A DNA stretch of 64,000 nucleotides, from the NCBI GenBank assembly GCA_900472485.1, contig UCII01000001.1, positions 183,986 through 247,985 of the forward strand, read 5' to 3'. The stretch's first letter is position 1. Every line of letters begins with the position of its first letter. The notes under the pieces were generated by a model that was not told the DNA's origin, made no database searches, and saw only the letters and a program-made list of their open reading frames with translations. Origin of the DNA: Hyphomicrobiales bacterium. Lineage in GTDB: Bacteria > Pseudomonadota > Alphaproteobacteria > Rhizobiales > Rhizobiaceae. The position numbers and the translations under genes were made by a program. Below are positions 15,987 through 25,550 of the stretch, in pieces.

Positions 15987-16455
15987 GGGACGTCTCCTTG
16001 TTCGCCGCTATCGATCCCACAGGGAAATCGACGTCGATAGAGCCGGCCTTTTCGAATTTGAGCGTTGCCCTCACCGTCTGGCCCTGAACGAAGGGCTCGG
16101 CAACCTTCATGAACATGACGTGATAGCCGCCGGGTTTGAGTTCGACAGTCTGGCCCGCCGGTATCGGCAGGCCGCCGGCAAGCTCGCGCATGATCATGAC
16201 CTCCTTGTCCATTTTCATCTCGTGGATCTGGACCGTTGTGGCGCGCGGTGAACTCGCTGCCACCAGCCGGTCGTCGGTGCCTCCCGTATTCGTGATGGTC
16301 ATATAACCGCCACCGACGGGAGCTCCCGGCACCATGGCGCGAACATAGGGTGCGGAAATGGTGAGGTTGCCGATTTTGACATCGTCGGCGAAAGCGAGGG
16401 AGGAAGACAGGAATGCCAGCCCGAAGGCGGCAAGGGCAGAAATCTGTTTCAGCAT
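15976..16455 (-). CDS. PCu(A)C periplasmic copper chaperone
   Basis: A 159-aa protein with a signal peptide (1-23, ending AFA). Copper ligands of the H-x(n)-M...H-x-M type are visible at His78, Met89, His112 and Met114 (GYHVMFM). PCuAC proteins bind Cu(I) in the periplasm and pass it to SCO or directly to cytochrome oxidase. It sits between the PepSY-TM gene (64-bp gap) and the overlapping SCO gene. Assignment is firm. Confidence 0.93.
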   Translation of the reverse strand: MLKQISALAAFGLAFLSSSLAFADDVKIGNLTISAPYVRAMVPGAPVGGGYMTITNTGGTDDRLVAASSPRATTVQIHEMKMDKEVMIMRELAGGLPIPAGQTVELKPGGYHVMFMKVAEPFVQGQTVRATLKFEKAGSIDVDFPVGSIAANKETSHVK

Positions 16456-16519
16456 GATCGATATCCTTGATCCGGAAAAGGAGCGGGCAGGCGAAGCCTT
16501 TGGGCTCCGCCCGATCTCG

Positions 16520-17893
16520 TCAGGAAAAGAAACGCCGCAGCGGCGGCACGAAACGAACCACGAACTGGTCGAGGAGCAGCATCGCGACGATGGCAGCTCC
16601 CGTCAGTGGGAAAGCCACGCCGAAGACGATGGCGATGAGCCAGAGGCCAACATAGACGGACTTCCGCGGCGGCATCGGCGGTACGCCGAGACGGCCCGAT
16701 GGCCTTCGCTTCCACCACATGGTCGCAGCCGTCACGCAGCAAAGAACGATGGCGAGACAAGCGGCCAGCATCAGAAGCTGGTTGAAAAGGCCCCATTCCT
16801 GTCCCTGATGGACATTGATGCCCCATTCGATCGCTTTGCCGAGCGCCGGATACTGGTCATAGGAAATGTCGACGAGTGGCTTGCCGGAATATTGATCGAT
16901 GTGGACAGTGCGTTCCTTGCCGAGATCGCCGAAATAGTGGCTTGCCGTATAAACGCCGGTCTCATCCGAAGGGATCGCGAGATCGGAACCGGCGACCATG
17001 CCCAGCCCGTGCATGATGTCGACGGCCTTATCAAGACCGATCGGCTTGGCCGATTGCGCCGCCGCGATATCGGAAAGCGGAACGGGTGCGTTCTCGACCA
17101 CCCAGCCGGCGCGGCTGACGATATCCTGTGTGACCTTCGCCGATTTCGGCACCTCATCCCAGACCGCTGCCGGTGTTCCGAGATTATTTGCCGTCAGCCA
17201 GGCATTGACGTTGGCGCCCCAGTAACCGGACCATGGCATGCCGCTGAAGGCCAGGAAGAAGATAAGGATGCCGGCAAGCGCGCCGGTCACGGCATGCAGG
17301 TCGCGCCAGAAGACGCGCCGCGATGGATTGCCGCGAACCGTGAGCACGCCGCCGCTCTGCTGCCGCGGCCACCACAGATAGATGCCGGTCACCACGAGGA
17401 CGAGGGCAAAGCCCGCGACGATCTCGATGATGCGATTGGTCCATTTTCCGAAATATTCGAGGCTGTGGATGCGCTTGACGACCCAGCCGAATTCCTGCTG
17501 CGAGCCGACCGACCCCAGAATGCTGCCGTCATAGGGATTGACGTAGACGATGGTCGATTGGCCGCCCTTTGATACCGTTATCGAGGCCGAGCGGTTCGGC
17601 GCCGACGCTTCGTGATAGGAGGTTGCACGGGTGCCGGGGAAAGCTGCAAGTGCCGCATCGGCGATCTGCTGTGGCTGCAGCATCGGGCCGGTCTCGGCAA
17701 CGAGGTAGCGATGCGAGTAGAAGGTATCGGCAATCTGATCCTTGAACAGATAGAGCGAACCGGTGATCGCCAGATTGAGCATGAAGGGAATGACGAGCAG
17801 ACCGGCGAAGAAGTGCCAGCGCCAGATCGCGCGATAGAGCGAGACATTTTGGGTTGCTGCTGCTGCAGGCTCTGCAGCGGTAAAGGCAGACAT
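16520..17893 (-). CDS. PepSY-associated transmembrane protein
   Basis: Inner-membrane protein of 457 aa with four predicted TM segments (WRWHFFAGLLVIPFMLNL near 30-50, then ~180-200, ~230-250, and a C-terminal pair beyond 380) and PepSY-like periplasmic loops. The family includes iron/copper-related ferric-reductase-like and siderophore-reduction proteins. Conserved His residues in TM1 (WHFF) and near 165 (KRIHSLEYFGKW) may bind heme or metal. ATG 17893 has a GGAGGA ribosome site; an upstream start at 17923 is less good. The position upstream of PCuAC and SCO suggests a role in copper handling or reduction. Confidence 0.87.
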   Translation of the reverse strand: MSAFTAAEPAAAATQNVSLYRAIWRWHFFAGLLVIPFMLNLAITGSLYLFKDQIADTFYSHRYLVAETGPMLQPQQIADAALAAFPGTRATSYHEASAPNRSASITVSKGGQSTIVYVNPYDGSILGSVGSQQEFGWVVKRIHSLEYFGKWTNRIIEIVAGFALVLVVTGIYLWWPRQQSGGVLTVRGNPSRRVFWRDLHAVTGALAGILIFFLAFSGMPWSGYWGANVNAWLTANNLGTPAAVWDEVPKSAKVTQDIVSRAGWVVENAPVPLSDIAAAQSAKPIGLDKAVDIMHGLGMVAGSDLAIPSDETGVYTASHYFGDLGKERTVHIDQYSGKPLVDISYDQYPALGKAIEWGINVHQGQEWGLFNQLLMLAACLAIVLCCVTAATMWWKRRPSGRLGVPPMPPRKSVYVGLWLIAIVFGVAFPLTGAAIVAMLLLDQFVVRFVPPLRRFFS

Positions 17894-18114
17894 GAAATCC
17901 TCCGAAGATCGGCAGGCTGCCACGATCGATCTGGGGAGGGGCGGCGATGGTTCGCCATTCGTGGTGAGCTTGCTTCACATGGGCAGCCGGGTCAATCGGC
18001 CCCGCCTAGTTCGGCAAAGTACAGTCAGGAACACCAATCCTCAGATTTTACGACCTAAGGGTCGCGATGCGGCAGCGTTGACGGCGGGCGTCACGGCGAG
18101 GCCGCAACGCCGGT

Positions 18115-18519
18115 TCAGCCAACGATGTCGAGGAGGGGAGGCGCTCTCGGCCCTGTGTTCGGCGGATAAAGCTGGCGATGGAAAGCTTCCGATCTTGCAA
18201 CGACGATCTCCCGGTGCAGGGAGACAAGACGTTCGCAAATCTCGGTCGGAGGCGTGGGCAGCATCGCGGCGGACGCGATCCGGCATGCCTCGCATCCGGG
18301 TGCATAGGCTTTCCCATGCACCTTGCCGTCGGCATCCTTGTAGGTGATGCAGAGGATGGGCAGGGAACCGTCCGGGAGCCTGTACTGGGCAAGCTCGATC
18401 GGGGATATCTCGTCCGCGGTTGCGATGATCGGCTGATGGGCGAAGCCGACAAACAACAATGCAACGGCGCAAAGAATGCGCGCGCTCCACTGAAATGTTC
18501 GCGAAATCGCCTTCCGCAT
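18115..18519 (-). CDS. Exported CxxC protein of unknown function (copper cluster)
   Basis: A 134-aa protein with a good signal peptide (MRKAISRTFQWSARIL...TADE, about 35 residues). The mature part has three cysteines: ILCITYKD and the pair GCEACR, which could hold a metal. Such small Cys proteins often accompany bacterial copper genes (DUF2946-like), but I cannot confirm the family. Starts at 18561 and 18630 are open; 18519 best places the signal peptide and has GGGGA upstream. It lies 221 bp upstream of the PepSY-TM gene. Confidence 0.6.
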   Translation of the reverse strand: MRKAISRTFQWSARILCAVALLFVGFAHQPIIATADEISPIELAQYRLPDGSLPILCITYKDADGKVHGKAYAPGCEACRIASAAMLPTPPTEICERLVSLHREIVVARSEAFHRQLYPPNTGPRAPPLLDIVG

Positions 18520-19106
18520 GCTTGTCCCCACCACCGCATTTGCGGATAAGGTTTCAGTCATAGGGCAGGCCTGTCGCAAGCACAATGCGTCAATTCGTGC
18601 CGCGCCGAAGTTTGCGGAAGCCGGTATCAATCAAGGGCTCGCCAGCGACGCCTCTCGGGGAGCGCCAAATTGGCGGAGAGCTCTTGATCCTTCCGTGTGG
18701 GGCGCCAGATAGCGCTGATCATTCGGATCCGTAGGTGACGCTCTCTGGAAAGGTGGTCATGAGCAGCTTTGATAACTCGCCTTCTGCCGGGTGCCGTCGA
18801 TGTCTCGATCCGTCGGCTTTCCCCGTTCGCTTCCCTCGCTGCTTCATGATTTCCAAGGGAGGCATGACCGCATCTGGCCTGGATTACAGATCCCAGACGC
18901 ATCGATATTGAAACGTATTGCTTCAGAAGTTTGATTGCGACGATGACCTTCACTCCCGGTTCCCACCCGAACATTTTTGTCACACCGCCGATCCGCGAGA
19001 GGCTTGGTAAACCATTTTGCAGAGATCGTATGGTATCCCAAACAGACTTTGATTATGCCGATGCAAGGTCATTCGTCGCGGGTCGTTGCGAGGACTGGGA
19101 ATAGCA
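18520..19106. other. Intergenic stretch without a recognised gene
   Basis: Nearly 590 bp between divergent genes (copper cluster and diguanylate cyclase). Open frames exist on both strands but none has a ribosome site with good codon use or a recognisable product. The promoters of both units should lie here; I could not pick a clear operator. Confidence 0.35.
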
Positions 19107-20201
19107 ATGGAAATTGAAACACATTTGGTTTCGCTGATACGCGTCCTCGGCCAGGTTGCGATCATCGTCTATGCCTATTCCTGGGTCATCCGGATCGTCG
19201 AACGCGGTGCTTTGAAATCCGTGGCCGTCGGGCTGTTGTTCGGGCTGGTCGGTATCCTGTCCATGGGTGATCCCATCCAATGGATGCCGGGCGTCATTCA
19301 GGATGGCCGCTCTATCCTCCTTGTCCTTACGCCGATTTATGGGGGGCTTCTGGGAACCATTGTGGCTGCGGCGATGATGGGCTTCTTTCGGTTTATGGTC
19401 GGCGGCATGGGTGCGGTGGGCGGCGTCGCCGGTATCGTGATCGTCGCGATCGCCGGCTATGCGCTGAACCTCCTGCCGCGGCAATGGACCGGCACCGGCT
19501 GGAGGCGATCGGCCCTGTTCGGTTTGGCGACCTGCTCATCCCTCGTGGTTCTCTTCTTTCTGCCGTGGGCGGTGGCGCATGCTCTTCTCCTCAAGGCGAC
19601 ACTTCCGGTGACGATCGTCAATATCCTCGGCGTCATGCTGCTGTCGGACCTGCTGCAGCGGGAGCAATATCGCATCGGCATACAGCGTGCGCTGGAGAAT
19701 GAAGCGAGCCTCGATCCGCTCACAAGGCTTCCCAACCGCCGGGTGCTGCAGCGCGAAGGCGATCGATGCAGCAAGGAGGCGGGCATGCGGCGTATCCCTT
19801 TCTCGATCATCATGCTCGATATCGATCACTTCAAGAAGATCAACGACAGCTGGGGCCATTCCTTCGGCGACACCGTTCTGGCGCGGTTGGCCGATGTCAT
19901 CAGGCAAACCGTGCGCAAGACCGACATTGCAGCCCGTTATGGCGGCGAGGAGATCGTCGTGCTGCTGCCCAACACCGATACGCGGGCCGCGGCCGCCGTC
20001 GCGGAGAAAATTCGCAAGGATATCGAGGGCACAACCCTGATGTTCGAGCAGGAAGCCGTCCACGTCACCGTCAGCATCGGTATTGCCTGCTCCCTTGAGC
20101 CGACGACGGATTTCAAGCATGTGCTCGAGGCTGCCGATAAGGCGCTCTATCGGGCGAAGGCGAGCGGAAGAAATCGCGTGGAACTGGCGGAGGCCGCATA
20201 G
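19107..20201 (+). CDS. Membrane diguanylate cyclase (5TM-Lyt-type sensor + GGDEF)
   Basis: A 364-aa enzyme that makes cyclic di-GMP. Residues ~10-190 contain about six hydrophobic spans of the LytS/YhcK 5TM type, with GGLLGTIVAAAMMGFFRFMVGG. The GGDEF domain has DPLTRLPNRR (~200), the Mg/GTP site DIDHFKKINDSWGH and the active site GGEEI at 279-283. An inhibitory I-site RKTD lies at 270-273, exactly five residues ahead, so product inhibition is likely. ATG 19107 has GGGA upstream. It is a single gene; its signal is unknown. Confidence 0.93.
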   Translation: MEIETHLVSLIRVLGQVAIIVYAYSWVIRIVERGALKSVAVGLLFGLVGILSMGDPIQWMPGVIQDGRSILLVLTPIYGGLLGTIVAAAMMGFFRFMVGGMGAVGGVAGIVIVAIAGYALNLLPRQWTGTGWRRSALFGLATCSSLVVLFFLPWAVAHALLLKATLPVTIVNILGVMLLSDLLQREQYRIGIQRALENEASLDPLTRLPNRRVLQREGDRCSKEAGMRRIPFSIIMLDIDHFKKINDSWGHSFGDTVLARLADVIRQTVRKTDIAARYGGEEIVVLLPNTDTRAAAAVAEKIRKDIEGTTLMFEQEAVHVTVSIGIACSLEPTTDFKHVLEAADKALYRAKASGRNRVELAEAA

Positions 20202-20361
20202 GCCGGCCGTCATTTCTTCGGCGATGAGCACGACGTGCTTTCTCGCATTTCCCGACAACTCGCATGCACGAGGATCTGGGGCAGGAAGCATCCCGACAGA
20301 CAATGCATGAGTTCGCCGCCCCCGATCCCCTCGGAGCAATCGCGGGAAAACGCGAAGCGCT

Positions 20362-21483
20362 TTAATTCAGGCGGTGGCGGAACATCCAGGCGGCAACCGG
20401 CATCGTCGCGGCGGCGATGGCGACGAGTGCGAGCATATCCGGAAACAGCGTATCGAGGCCCGCACCTTCGAGATAGACGCCGCGCGTGATGCTGATCGCG
20501 TATTTCAGCGGATTGATCATCGTCGCATATTGCAGGACTTCCGGCATGTTGTCGGTCGGCGACATCAGGCCGGAGAGCAGCATGAATGGCATCAGGAAGA
20601 CGAAACAGAGGATCATCGCCTGTTGCATGTTGGTGGCAATCGATGACAGGAACAGCCCAAAGCCGATGGCCGCGGCGAGGAAGAGGCTCAGCCCGAGATA
20701 GAGCGTCACGAACGAACCGGCAAACGGGATGCGGAACCAGAACAAGGCTACCAGCAGGATCGTCGATGCCTGGGTGATGCCGACGATCATCGAGGGAACT
20801 GCCTTGCCGATCATGATCTCGGTCGGCGTGAACGGTGCCACAAGCAATTGGTCGAAAGTGCCTTCCTCGCGTTCGCGCGCGACGGACATCGCGGTCAACA
20901 TCATCGTCATCAGCATGGTGATTGTGCCGATGAGAGAGGGGACCATGCTCCAGCGCGTTTCGAGCTGCGGGTTATACCATGCCCGCGTCGTGACCTTCAC
21001 GCTGCTGTTGGAACTCCCCCTTTGTGCCAGCCAGTCGGAGGTGAAGTCGCTGACGATCGTGTTGGCATAGCCTTGCGCGATGCCGCTGGTGTTGGAATTC
21101 CTGCCATCCGCGACGATCTGCACCGTGCCCGAGGTGCCGGCTTCCAATTGCCGCTCGAAATCGCGCTCGATGACGATGATGAGCACGGCCTGCTTGGTAT
21201 CGAGCAAGCGGATGGCCTGGCCCGTCTGCGTCAGTGTCGCCACCCTTTCGAAAATGCCTGATCCCTCGAGCTTTGCGACGAGGTTTCTTGACGTCGTCGT
21301 CCTGTCCTGGTCGACGAGCGCATAGGGGACATTATTGAGATCATAGGTGGCGGCGTAGCCGAAGATCAGGCATTGCAGGATCGGCGGCACGACAAGGCTT
21401 GCCCTGCTTCTCGGGTCCTTCAGGATAACGAGAAGTTCTTTGCGGATGAGGGTGAGGATGCGCAGAAGCGATGCGATCAACAT
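20362..21483 (-). CDS. ybhR: ABC-2 type exporter permease, YbhR-like
   Basis: Inner-membrane permease of 373 aa: one N-terminal TM (~20-40), a large extracytoplasmic domain (~45-180), then five TMs. Conserved elements are the AREREEGTFDQLLVAPFTPTEI loop and FLMPFMLLSGLMSPTDNMP near the end. It pairs with the next permease (2-bp gap) and the double ATPase YbhF to form an export complex with the HlyD protein at 24407. It is the last gene of the operon. Confidence 0.88.
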   Translation of the reverse strand: MLIASLLRILTLIRKELLVILKDPRSRASLVVPPILQCLIFGYAATYDLNNVPYALVDQDRTTTSRNLVAKLEGSGIFERVATLTQTGQAIRLLDTKQAVLIIVIERDFERQLEAGTSGTVQIVADGRNSNTSGIAQGYANTIVSDFTSDWLAQRGSSNSSVKVTTRAWYNPQLETRWSMVPSLIGTITMLMTMMLTAMSVAREREEGTFDQLLVAPFTPTEIMIGKAVPSMIVGITQASTILLVALFWFRIPFAGSFVTLYLGLSLFLAAAIGFGLFLSSIATNMQQAMILCFVFLMPFMLLSGLMSPTDNMPEVLQYATMINPLKYAISITRGVYLEGAGLDTLFPDMLALVAIAAATMPVAAWMFRHRLN

Positions 21484-21485
21484 GG

Positions 21486-22637
21486 CTATGCGATCCTCTT
21501 GCGGGTCATGCGCACGGCAAGCGCCAAAAGGGCCGCGGCCATGCCGGCAAGCACTGCCGCATTGGGTAGGATGACGCTCCAGATATTGCCGGCGAGAAAC
21601 AGGGTTTGCAGCAGGGTGACAAAATATCGGCCGGGGAAGATGTAGGTGATGATCTGCACGGCCAAGGGCATGCTCCTTGGATCGAACATGAAGCCGGAAA
21701 GCATCATGGCCGGCAGGAAGGTCACGAGAACGGTCACCTGGCTGGCAATGAACTGGCTCTTCGTGATCGAAGATATGGCAAGGCCGAGCCCCAGTGCGAC
21801 CAGAAGATAGAGCATGGAGACGACTGTGAGGATCAGCAGCGATCCTCGCAGCGGCACGCCGAAGAGCAGCCGGCTGCCGACGACGCAGAGCGCGAGCCCG
21901 GCAAGCCCGAGAAGAAAATAGGGGACGGTCTTACCGAGCAGAATCTCGGTCGAGCGGACGGGTGTGACGAACAGCGCCTCGAAAGTGCCCCGTTCCCATT
22001 CCCGCGCCATGACAAGGGCAGTCAGCAGTGCGCCGATCAGCGTCATGACCAGAACGACGAGACCTGGGACGAGGAAGTAGCTGCTGTCATTGGCCTCGTT
22101 GAACCACAGGCGCGACTCGATGGTGACGCCGCTGCCGCCTAGTGTCCCTTCGCGCGAGGCTTCCTTGGCGGCCCAGACGCCGACGGCCGCTTCGGCATAG
22201 CTCAGCGAGATGCGCCCCGTATTGGCATCGCTGCCGTTGACGACGGCCTGGACCTCGCCATTGCCTTGAGCGACCTTCCGCGAAAAATCCGAGGGAATGC
22301 GTAGGATCGCCCGAACTTGGGAGGACAGAAGCATCCTTTCTGCCTCCGCCATCATCTTGACGGGCTTCGGGGAGAAGTAGCGGGAGAGCTCGAAGGCGGA
22401 AGCGAGCCCGCGCGCCTCGGCTGAATTCTCTTCCATGACGATCGCGACAGGAACGTTCTTGACGTCGAGATTGATGCCATATCCAAACAGGATCAGCAGG
22501 GCCACGGGCATGACGATGCCGATCGCGATGCTGCTCGGATCGCGCAGGAGCTGCCAGGTTTCCTTGCGGATGAGGGCGCGAATGCGGCGCAAGGCTGCGC
22601 GCAATCCTTGGCTGGAGCTGCCGACGGGCTGATTCAT
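21486..22637 (-). CDS. ybhS: ABC-2 type exporter permease, YbhS-like
   Basis: A 383-aa permease homologous in layout to its neighbour, with the MAREWERGTFEALFVTPVRSTEI loop and TFLPAMMLSGFMFDPRSMP. Its ATG (22637) overlaps the ybhF stop as ATGA, so translation is coupled; a longer reading from 22802 would run through the ATPase gene. Together with YbhR it forms the membrane channel of a YbhFSR-type drug/cation exporter. Confidence 0.88.
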   Translation of the reverse strand: MNQPVGSSSQGLRAALRRIRALIRKETWQLLRDPSSIAIGIVMPVALLILFGYGINLDVKNVPVAIVMEENSAEARGLASAFELSRYFSPKPVKMMAEAERMLLSSQVRAILRIPSDFSRKVAQGNGEVQAVVNGSDANTGRISLSYAEAAVGVWAAKEASREGTLGGSGVTIESRLWFNEANDSSYFLVPGLVVLVMTLIGALLTALVMAREWERGTFEALFVTPVRSTEILLGKTVPYFLLGLAGLALCVVGSRLLFGVPLRGSLLILTVVSMLYLLVALGLGLAISSITKSQFIASQVTVLVTFLPAMMLSGFMFDPRSMPLAVQIITYIFPGRYFVTLLQTLFLAGNIWSVILPNAAVLAGMAAALLALAVRMTRKRIA

Positions 22638-24394
22638 GCCGCCCTCTCCATTTTCCTGTGGCGCTCCTTCTCGACGATCGAAATGAAGGCCTCCTCCATC
22701 GTCGCAGCCGCCTCGCCATCTGCGCCGGCATGGGCTCGGATTTCGACCGGCGTGCCCTCGGCCAGGTTCCTTCCGGCATCGAGGATGATGATCCGGTCGC
22801 AATATTCGGCCTCTTCCATGAAGTGTGTCGTCACGATGATAGTGACGCCTTGCTCGGACAGAGCGGTGATCCGCCCCCAGAATTGCCGCCGCGCCAGCGG
22901 GTCGGCGCCACTTGTGGCTTCATCGAGGAACAGTATGTCCGGCTCATGCAGCAGGGCGGCGGCTAGCGCCAGCCGCTGCTTGAATCCGCCCGGCAATTGT
23001 CCACTCGGCAGCTTTGAGAACTGGTCGAGTTCGAACTGGCTCTTCAAGGCGCCGATCCTGTCCTTTCTGTGCCGGCCGCGCAAGCCATAGGCGCTTGCGA
23101 AGAATTCCAGATTTTCGTCGACGCTGAGCTGGCCATAGAGCGAGAATTTTTGCGCCACATAACCAAGCTTTTCTCGTGCCTTTGCACCTGCCGTCAGGAG
23201 ATTGGAGCCGGCGACCATCAAGGTGCCGTCGGTGGCCGGAAGCAGGCCGCAAAGCATCCGGAACGTCGTGCTTTTCCCCGCGCCATTCGGACCGAGGAGG
23301 CCGTAAACCTCACCTTTTCGGACGCTGAAGCTGACATGGTCGACTGCCGTGAAATCCCCGAATTTGCGGAGGAGATCGCGAACCTGCACGACCGTTTCAT
23401 CGCCGTTGCGATGGCCGGATGGCTGGCCGGTGTGCGTCTGGCGCTCGGCGTCGCCGACGACGGCGGAAAACAGCATCATGAAAGCGTCTTCGAACCGGGG
23501 CGCGACGCTTTCGGTATCGAGCTTGGTCTCATCCAGCCGCAGCGGCTCGTGTTTCTGCTCCCGCTTGCGCACGATCCGGACGCGGCCGGCTTCCGGCACG
23601 GCATCGATAATGCCGGGCAGCGCAAAGAGACGCGCTTGCAGCGATCTTGCTGGCATCTCTTCCGGACCCTGTACCATGAAGCAGCAGCCGTCCGCCTTTG
23701 CCGTAATCTCCGCCGGCGGCCCCTGATCGAGGATTTTGCCAGCATGCATGAGCACCGCGTGTTCGCAGCGTTCGGCCTCATCGAGATAGGAGGTTGCCAC
23801 GATCACTGAAAGCCCGTCCTCCTTGACGAGCTTGAAGACGATCTCCCAGAGCTCGCGCCGCGACAGCGGATCGACGCCGACCGTGGGTTCGTCGAGAAGC
23901 AGCAGTTCCGGCGCCCGAACCAGCGTGCAGGCAAGGCCGAGCTTCTGCTTCATGCCGCCGGATAATTTTCCCGCCGGCCGTTCCTTGAAGCGCCCGAGCT
24001 GCGTCATCTCGAAAAGGCGCGGATAGGTCTCGTCACGCTGGGATTGCGTCACGCCATGCAGATCGGCGTAAAGGTCGAGGTTCTCCTGAACGCTCAGATC
24101 CTCGTAGAGACCGAACTTCTGCGGCATATAGCCGATCCGGTCCTGAACGCGCTGTGGTTCCCTAGTAATATCGACGCCGATCACCTGCAGGCTGCCGTCA
24201 TCCGGCGCGATGAGGCCGCATGCCAGGCGCAGCAATGTCGTCTTGCCGGCGCCGTCTGGGCCGACAAGAGCGGTCAGCGCGCCCTTGCGTACGTCGAGCG
24301 AGACGTCAGCAAGTGCCTTCACCATCTCGCCGGTGTCACGGCGAAAGGTCTTGCAGACATTCTTTGCTATGACCGAGAAATCGCCGGCGCTCAT
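22634..24394 (-). CDS. ybhF: Fused double ABC ATPase, YbhF-like
   Basis: A 586-aa cytoplasmic ATPase with two nucleotide-binding domains in one chain. Domain 1 (~8-235) has GPDGAGKTTLL, LSGGMKQK and LLLLDEPTVGVDP; its switch histidine is replaced (VATSYLDEAE), as I recall for YbhF proteins. Domain 2 (~335-560) has GPNGAGKSTTF, a changed signature LPGGFKQR, ILFLDEATSGADP and an intact VTTHFMEEAE. The ATP sites are therefore asymmetric. It is second in a ybhG-F-S-R operon and drives export through the two ABC-2 permeases. Confidence 0.92.
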   Translation of the reverse strand: MSAGDFSVIAKNVCKTFRRDTGEMVKALADVSLDVRKGALTALVGPDGAGKTTLLRLACGLIAPDDGSLQVIGVDITREPQRVQDRIGYMPQKFGLYEDLSVQENLDLYADLHGVTQSQRDETYPRLFEMTQLGRFKERPAGKLSGGMKQKLGLACTLVRAPELLLLDEPTVGVDPLSRRELWEIVFKLVKEDGLSVIVATSYLDEAERCEHAVLMHAGKILDQGPPAEITAKADGCCFMVQGPEEMPARSLQARLFALPGIIDAVPEAGRVRIVRKREQKHEPLRLDETKLDTESVAPRFEDAFMMLFSAVVGDAERQTHTGQPSGHRNGDETVVQVRDLLRKFGDFTAVDHVSFSVRKGEVYGLLGPNGAGKSTTFRMLCGLLPATDGTLMVAGSNLLTAGAKAREKLGYVAQKFSLYGQLSVDENLEFFASAYGLRGRHRKDRIGALKSQFELDQFSKLPSGQLPGGFKQRLALAAALLHEPDILFLDEATSGADPLARRQFWGRITALSEQGVTIIVTTHFMEEAEYCDRIIILDAGRNLAEGTPVEIRAHAGADGEAAATMEEAFISIVEKERHRKMERAA

Positions 24395-24406
24395 GGCATT
24401 CTCGCT

Positions 24407-25417
24407 CTATTGCTGCTGCGCGGTTGCGGCATTCGCCTGCTCGCTCGAAAGCGGCCGGACGGTTGCCGGCATGCCGAGCCGCAGCGCGTTATCAGGATCG
24501 TCCACGAAGACCCTCACTTCATAGACGAGGCTGGTGCGTAGTTCTTCCGTCTGCACCGATTTCGGCGTGAACTCTGCAACCGAGGAGATGAAGCCGATCC
24601 ATCCCGGGATCGTCCGTCCAGGCAGCGAATCCACGCTGACGTTAGCCTTCATACCGGGACGGAGCATTCCAAGCTGTATTTCCGAGACATAGGCGCGCAC
24701 CCATTTGGGGCTGATCGTCGCAAGCGAGAAGGCCGCCCGCGTGGGCGAGGCCATCTCGCCGGGCTCGATCAGTCTGGACTGCACAATCGCATCGACCGGC
24801 GCTTTCAGCTCGGCATCAGCAAGCTGCTGGTGCAGAAGCGCGACATTGGCTTCCGATGCATGCAGCTGCGCTTCTGCCTCTTGAATGTCCTCGACGCGGG
24901 AACCGACGACAAGCAGATCGAGCGCCTTCTGATTGGCGACGACCTTGGCGTCGGCAACGGCGGCGGCAGAGCGAGCCTCGTCCAAAGCCTGCTGGCTGAC
25001 GGCAGCCTTGGGAGCAAGGGCGTTCTGGCGCTCGAACTGGGCGCGGGCATTGACCGCTTCCGCCTTGGCGGATTCGAGATTGGCGCGGGATTGCGCAATC
25101 TCCTCGGGACGATTGCCGTTCTTGAGACGCTCGAGATTGGCGCGCTGGCTTGCTGCCTGCGCCTCGGCCTGGGCGACCTGAGGCTGAAGACGGCTCGTAT
25201 CCAGCCTGGCGACGACCTGGCCTTTCTTGACTTGCGCGCCCTCTTCGACAAGGACTTCGGCGACACGTTCGCTGCCGTTGAAGGCGAGGGTAAGTTGCCG
25301 GAAGTCTATATTTCCATAGAGAGCAAGCTCGTTCGAGCCGTTATCCCGATGGAAATACCACCAGGCTCCACCGGCGGCGGCGATCAACAGGAGCAAGATG
25401 ACGATGACGCGCTGCAT
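24407..25417 (-). CDS. ybhG: HlyD-family adaptor, YbhG-like
   Basis: A 336-aa periplasmic adaptor. An uncleaved N-terminal anchor (MQRVIVILLLLIAAAGGAWW) is followed by a first lipoyl half (SERVAEVLVEEGAQVKKGQVVARLD), a long coiled-coil hairpin rich in Ala/Gln/Arg (~95-200) and the second half with APVDAIVQSRLIEPGEMASP. It heads the exporter operon. I start it at 25417; in-frame TTG and GTG codons upstream are possible but add no signal features. The divergent CecR-like regulator is 133 bp away. Confidence 0.88.
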   Translation of the reverse strand: MQRVIVILLLLIAAAGGAWWYFHRDNGSNELALYGNIDFRQLTLAFNGSERVAEVLVEEGAQVKKGQVVARLDTSRLQPQVAQAEAQAASQRANLERLKNGNRPEEIAQSRANLESAKAEAVNARAQFERQNALAPKAAVSQQALDEARSAAAVADAKVVANQKALDLLVVGSRVEDIQEAEAQLHASEANVALLHQQLADAELKAPVDAIVQSRLIEPGEMASPTRAAFSLATISPKWVRAYVSEIQLGMLRPGMKANVSVDSLPGRTIPGWIGFISSVAEFTPKSVQTEELRTSLVYEVRVFVDDPDNALRLGMPATVRPLSSEQANAATAQQQ

Positions 25418-25504
25418 GCTGTATTTGAACTCCAAAGAGATGCCGGCTTTGATGAAACGAACGGTAACACATATCGATCCGCGGAGTGATTGTAGCACTT
25501 GTGA

Positions 25505-25533
25505 AATTCAAATTTCAAATTAATATTTGAATT
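25505..25533. promoter_or_regulatory. Operator for the CecR-like TetR regulator
   Basis: Two adjacent direct copies of TTCAAAT (25507-25513, 25514-25520) are followed after TAAT by the inverted copy ATTTGAA (25525-25531). The outer AATTCAAAT / ATTTGAATT halves are also perfect. The cluster lies 18 bp before the tetR ATG in an AT-rich divergent promoter, which predicts joint control of ybhGFSR and the regulator. Confidence 0.7.
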
Positions 25534-25550
25534 AATGGAAGGCGAAAGCA

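Noticed and set aside
18627..18983. 118-aa minus-strand frame between the copper cluster and the cyclase
   Set aside because: Arg/Ser-rich, no ribosome site and no recognisable fold.
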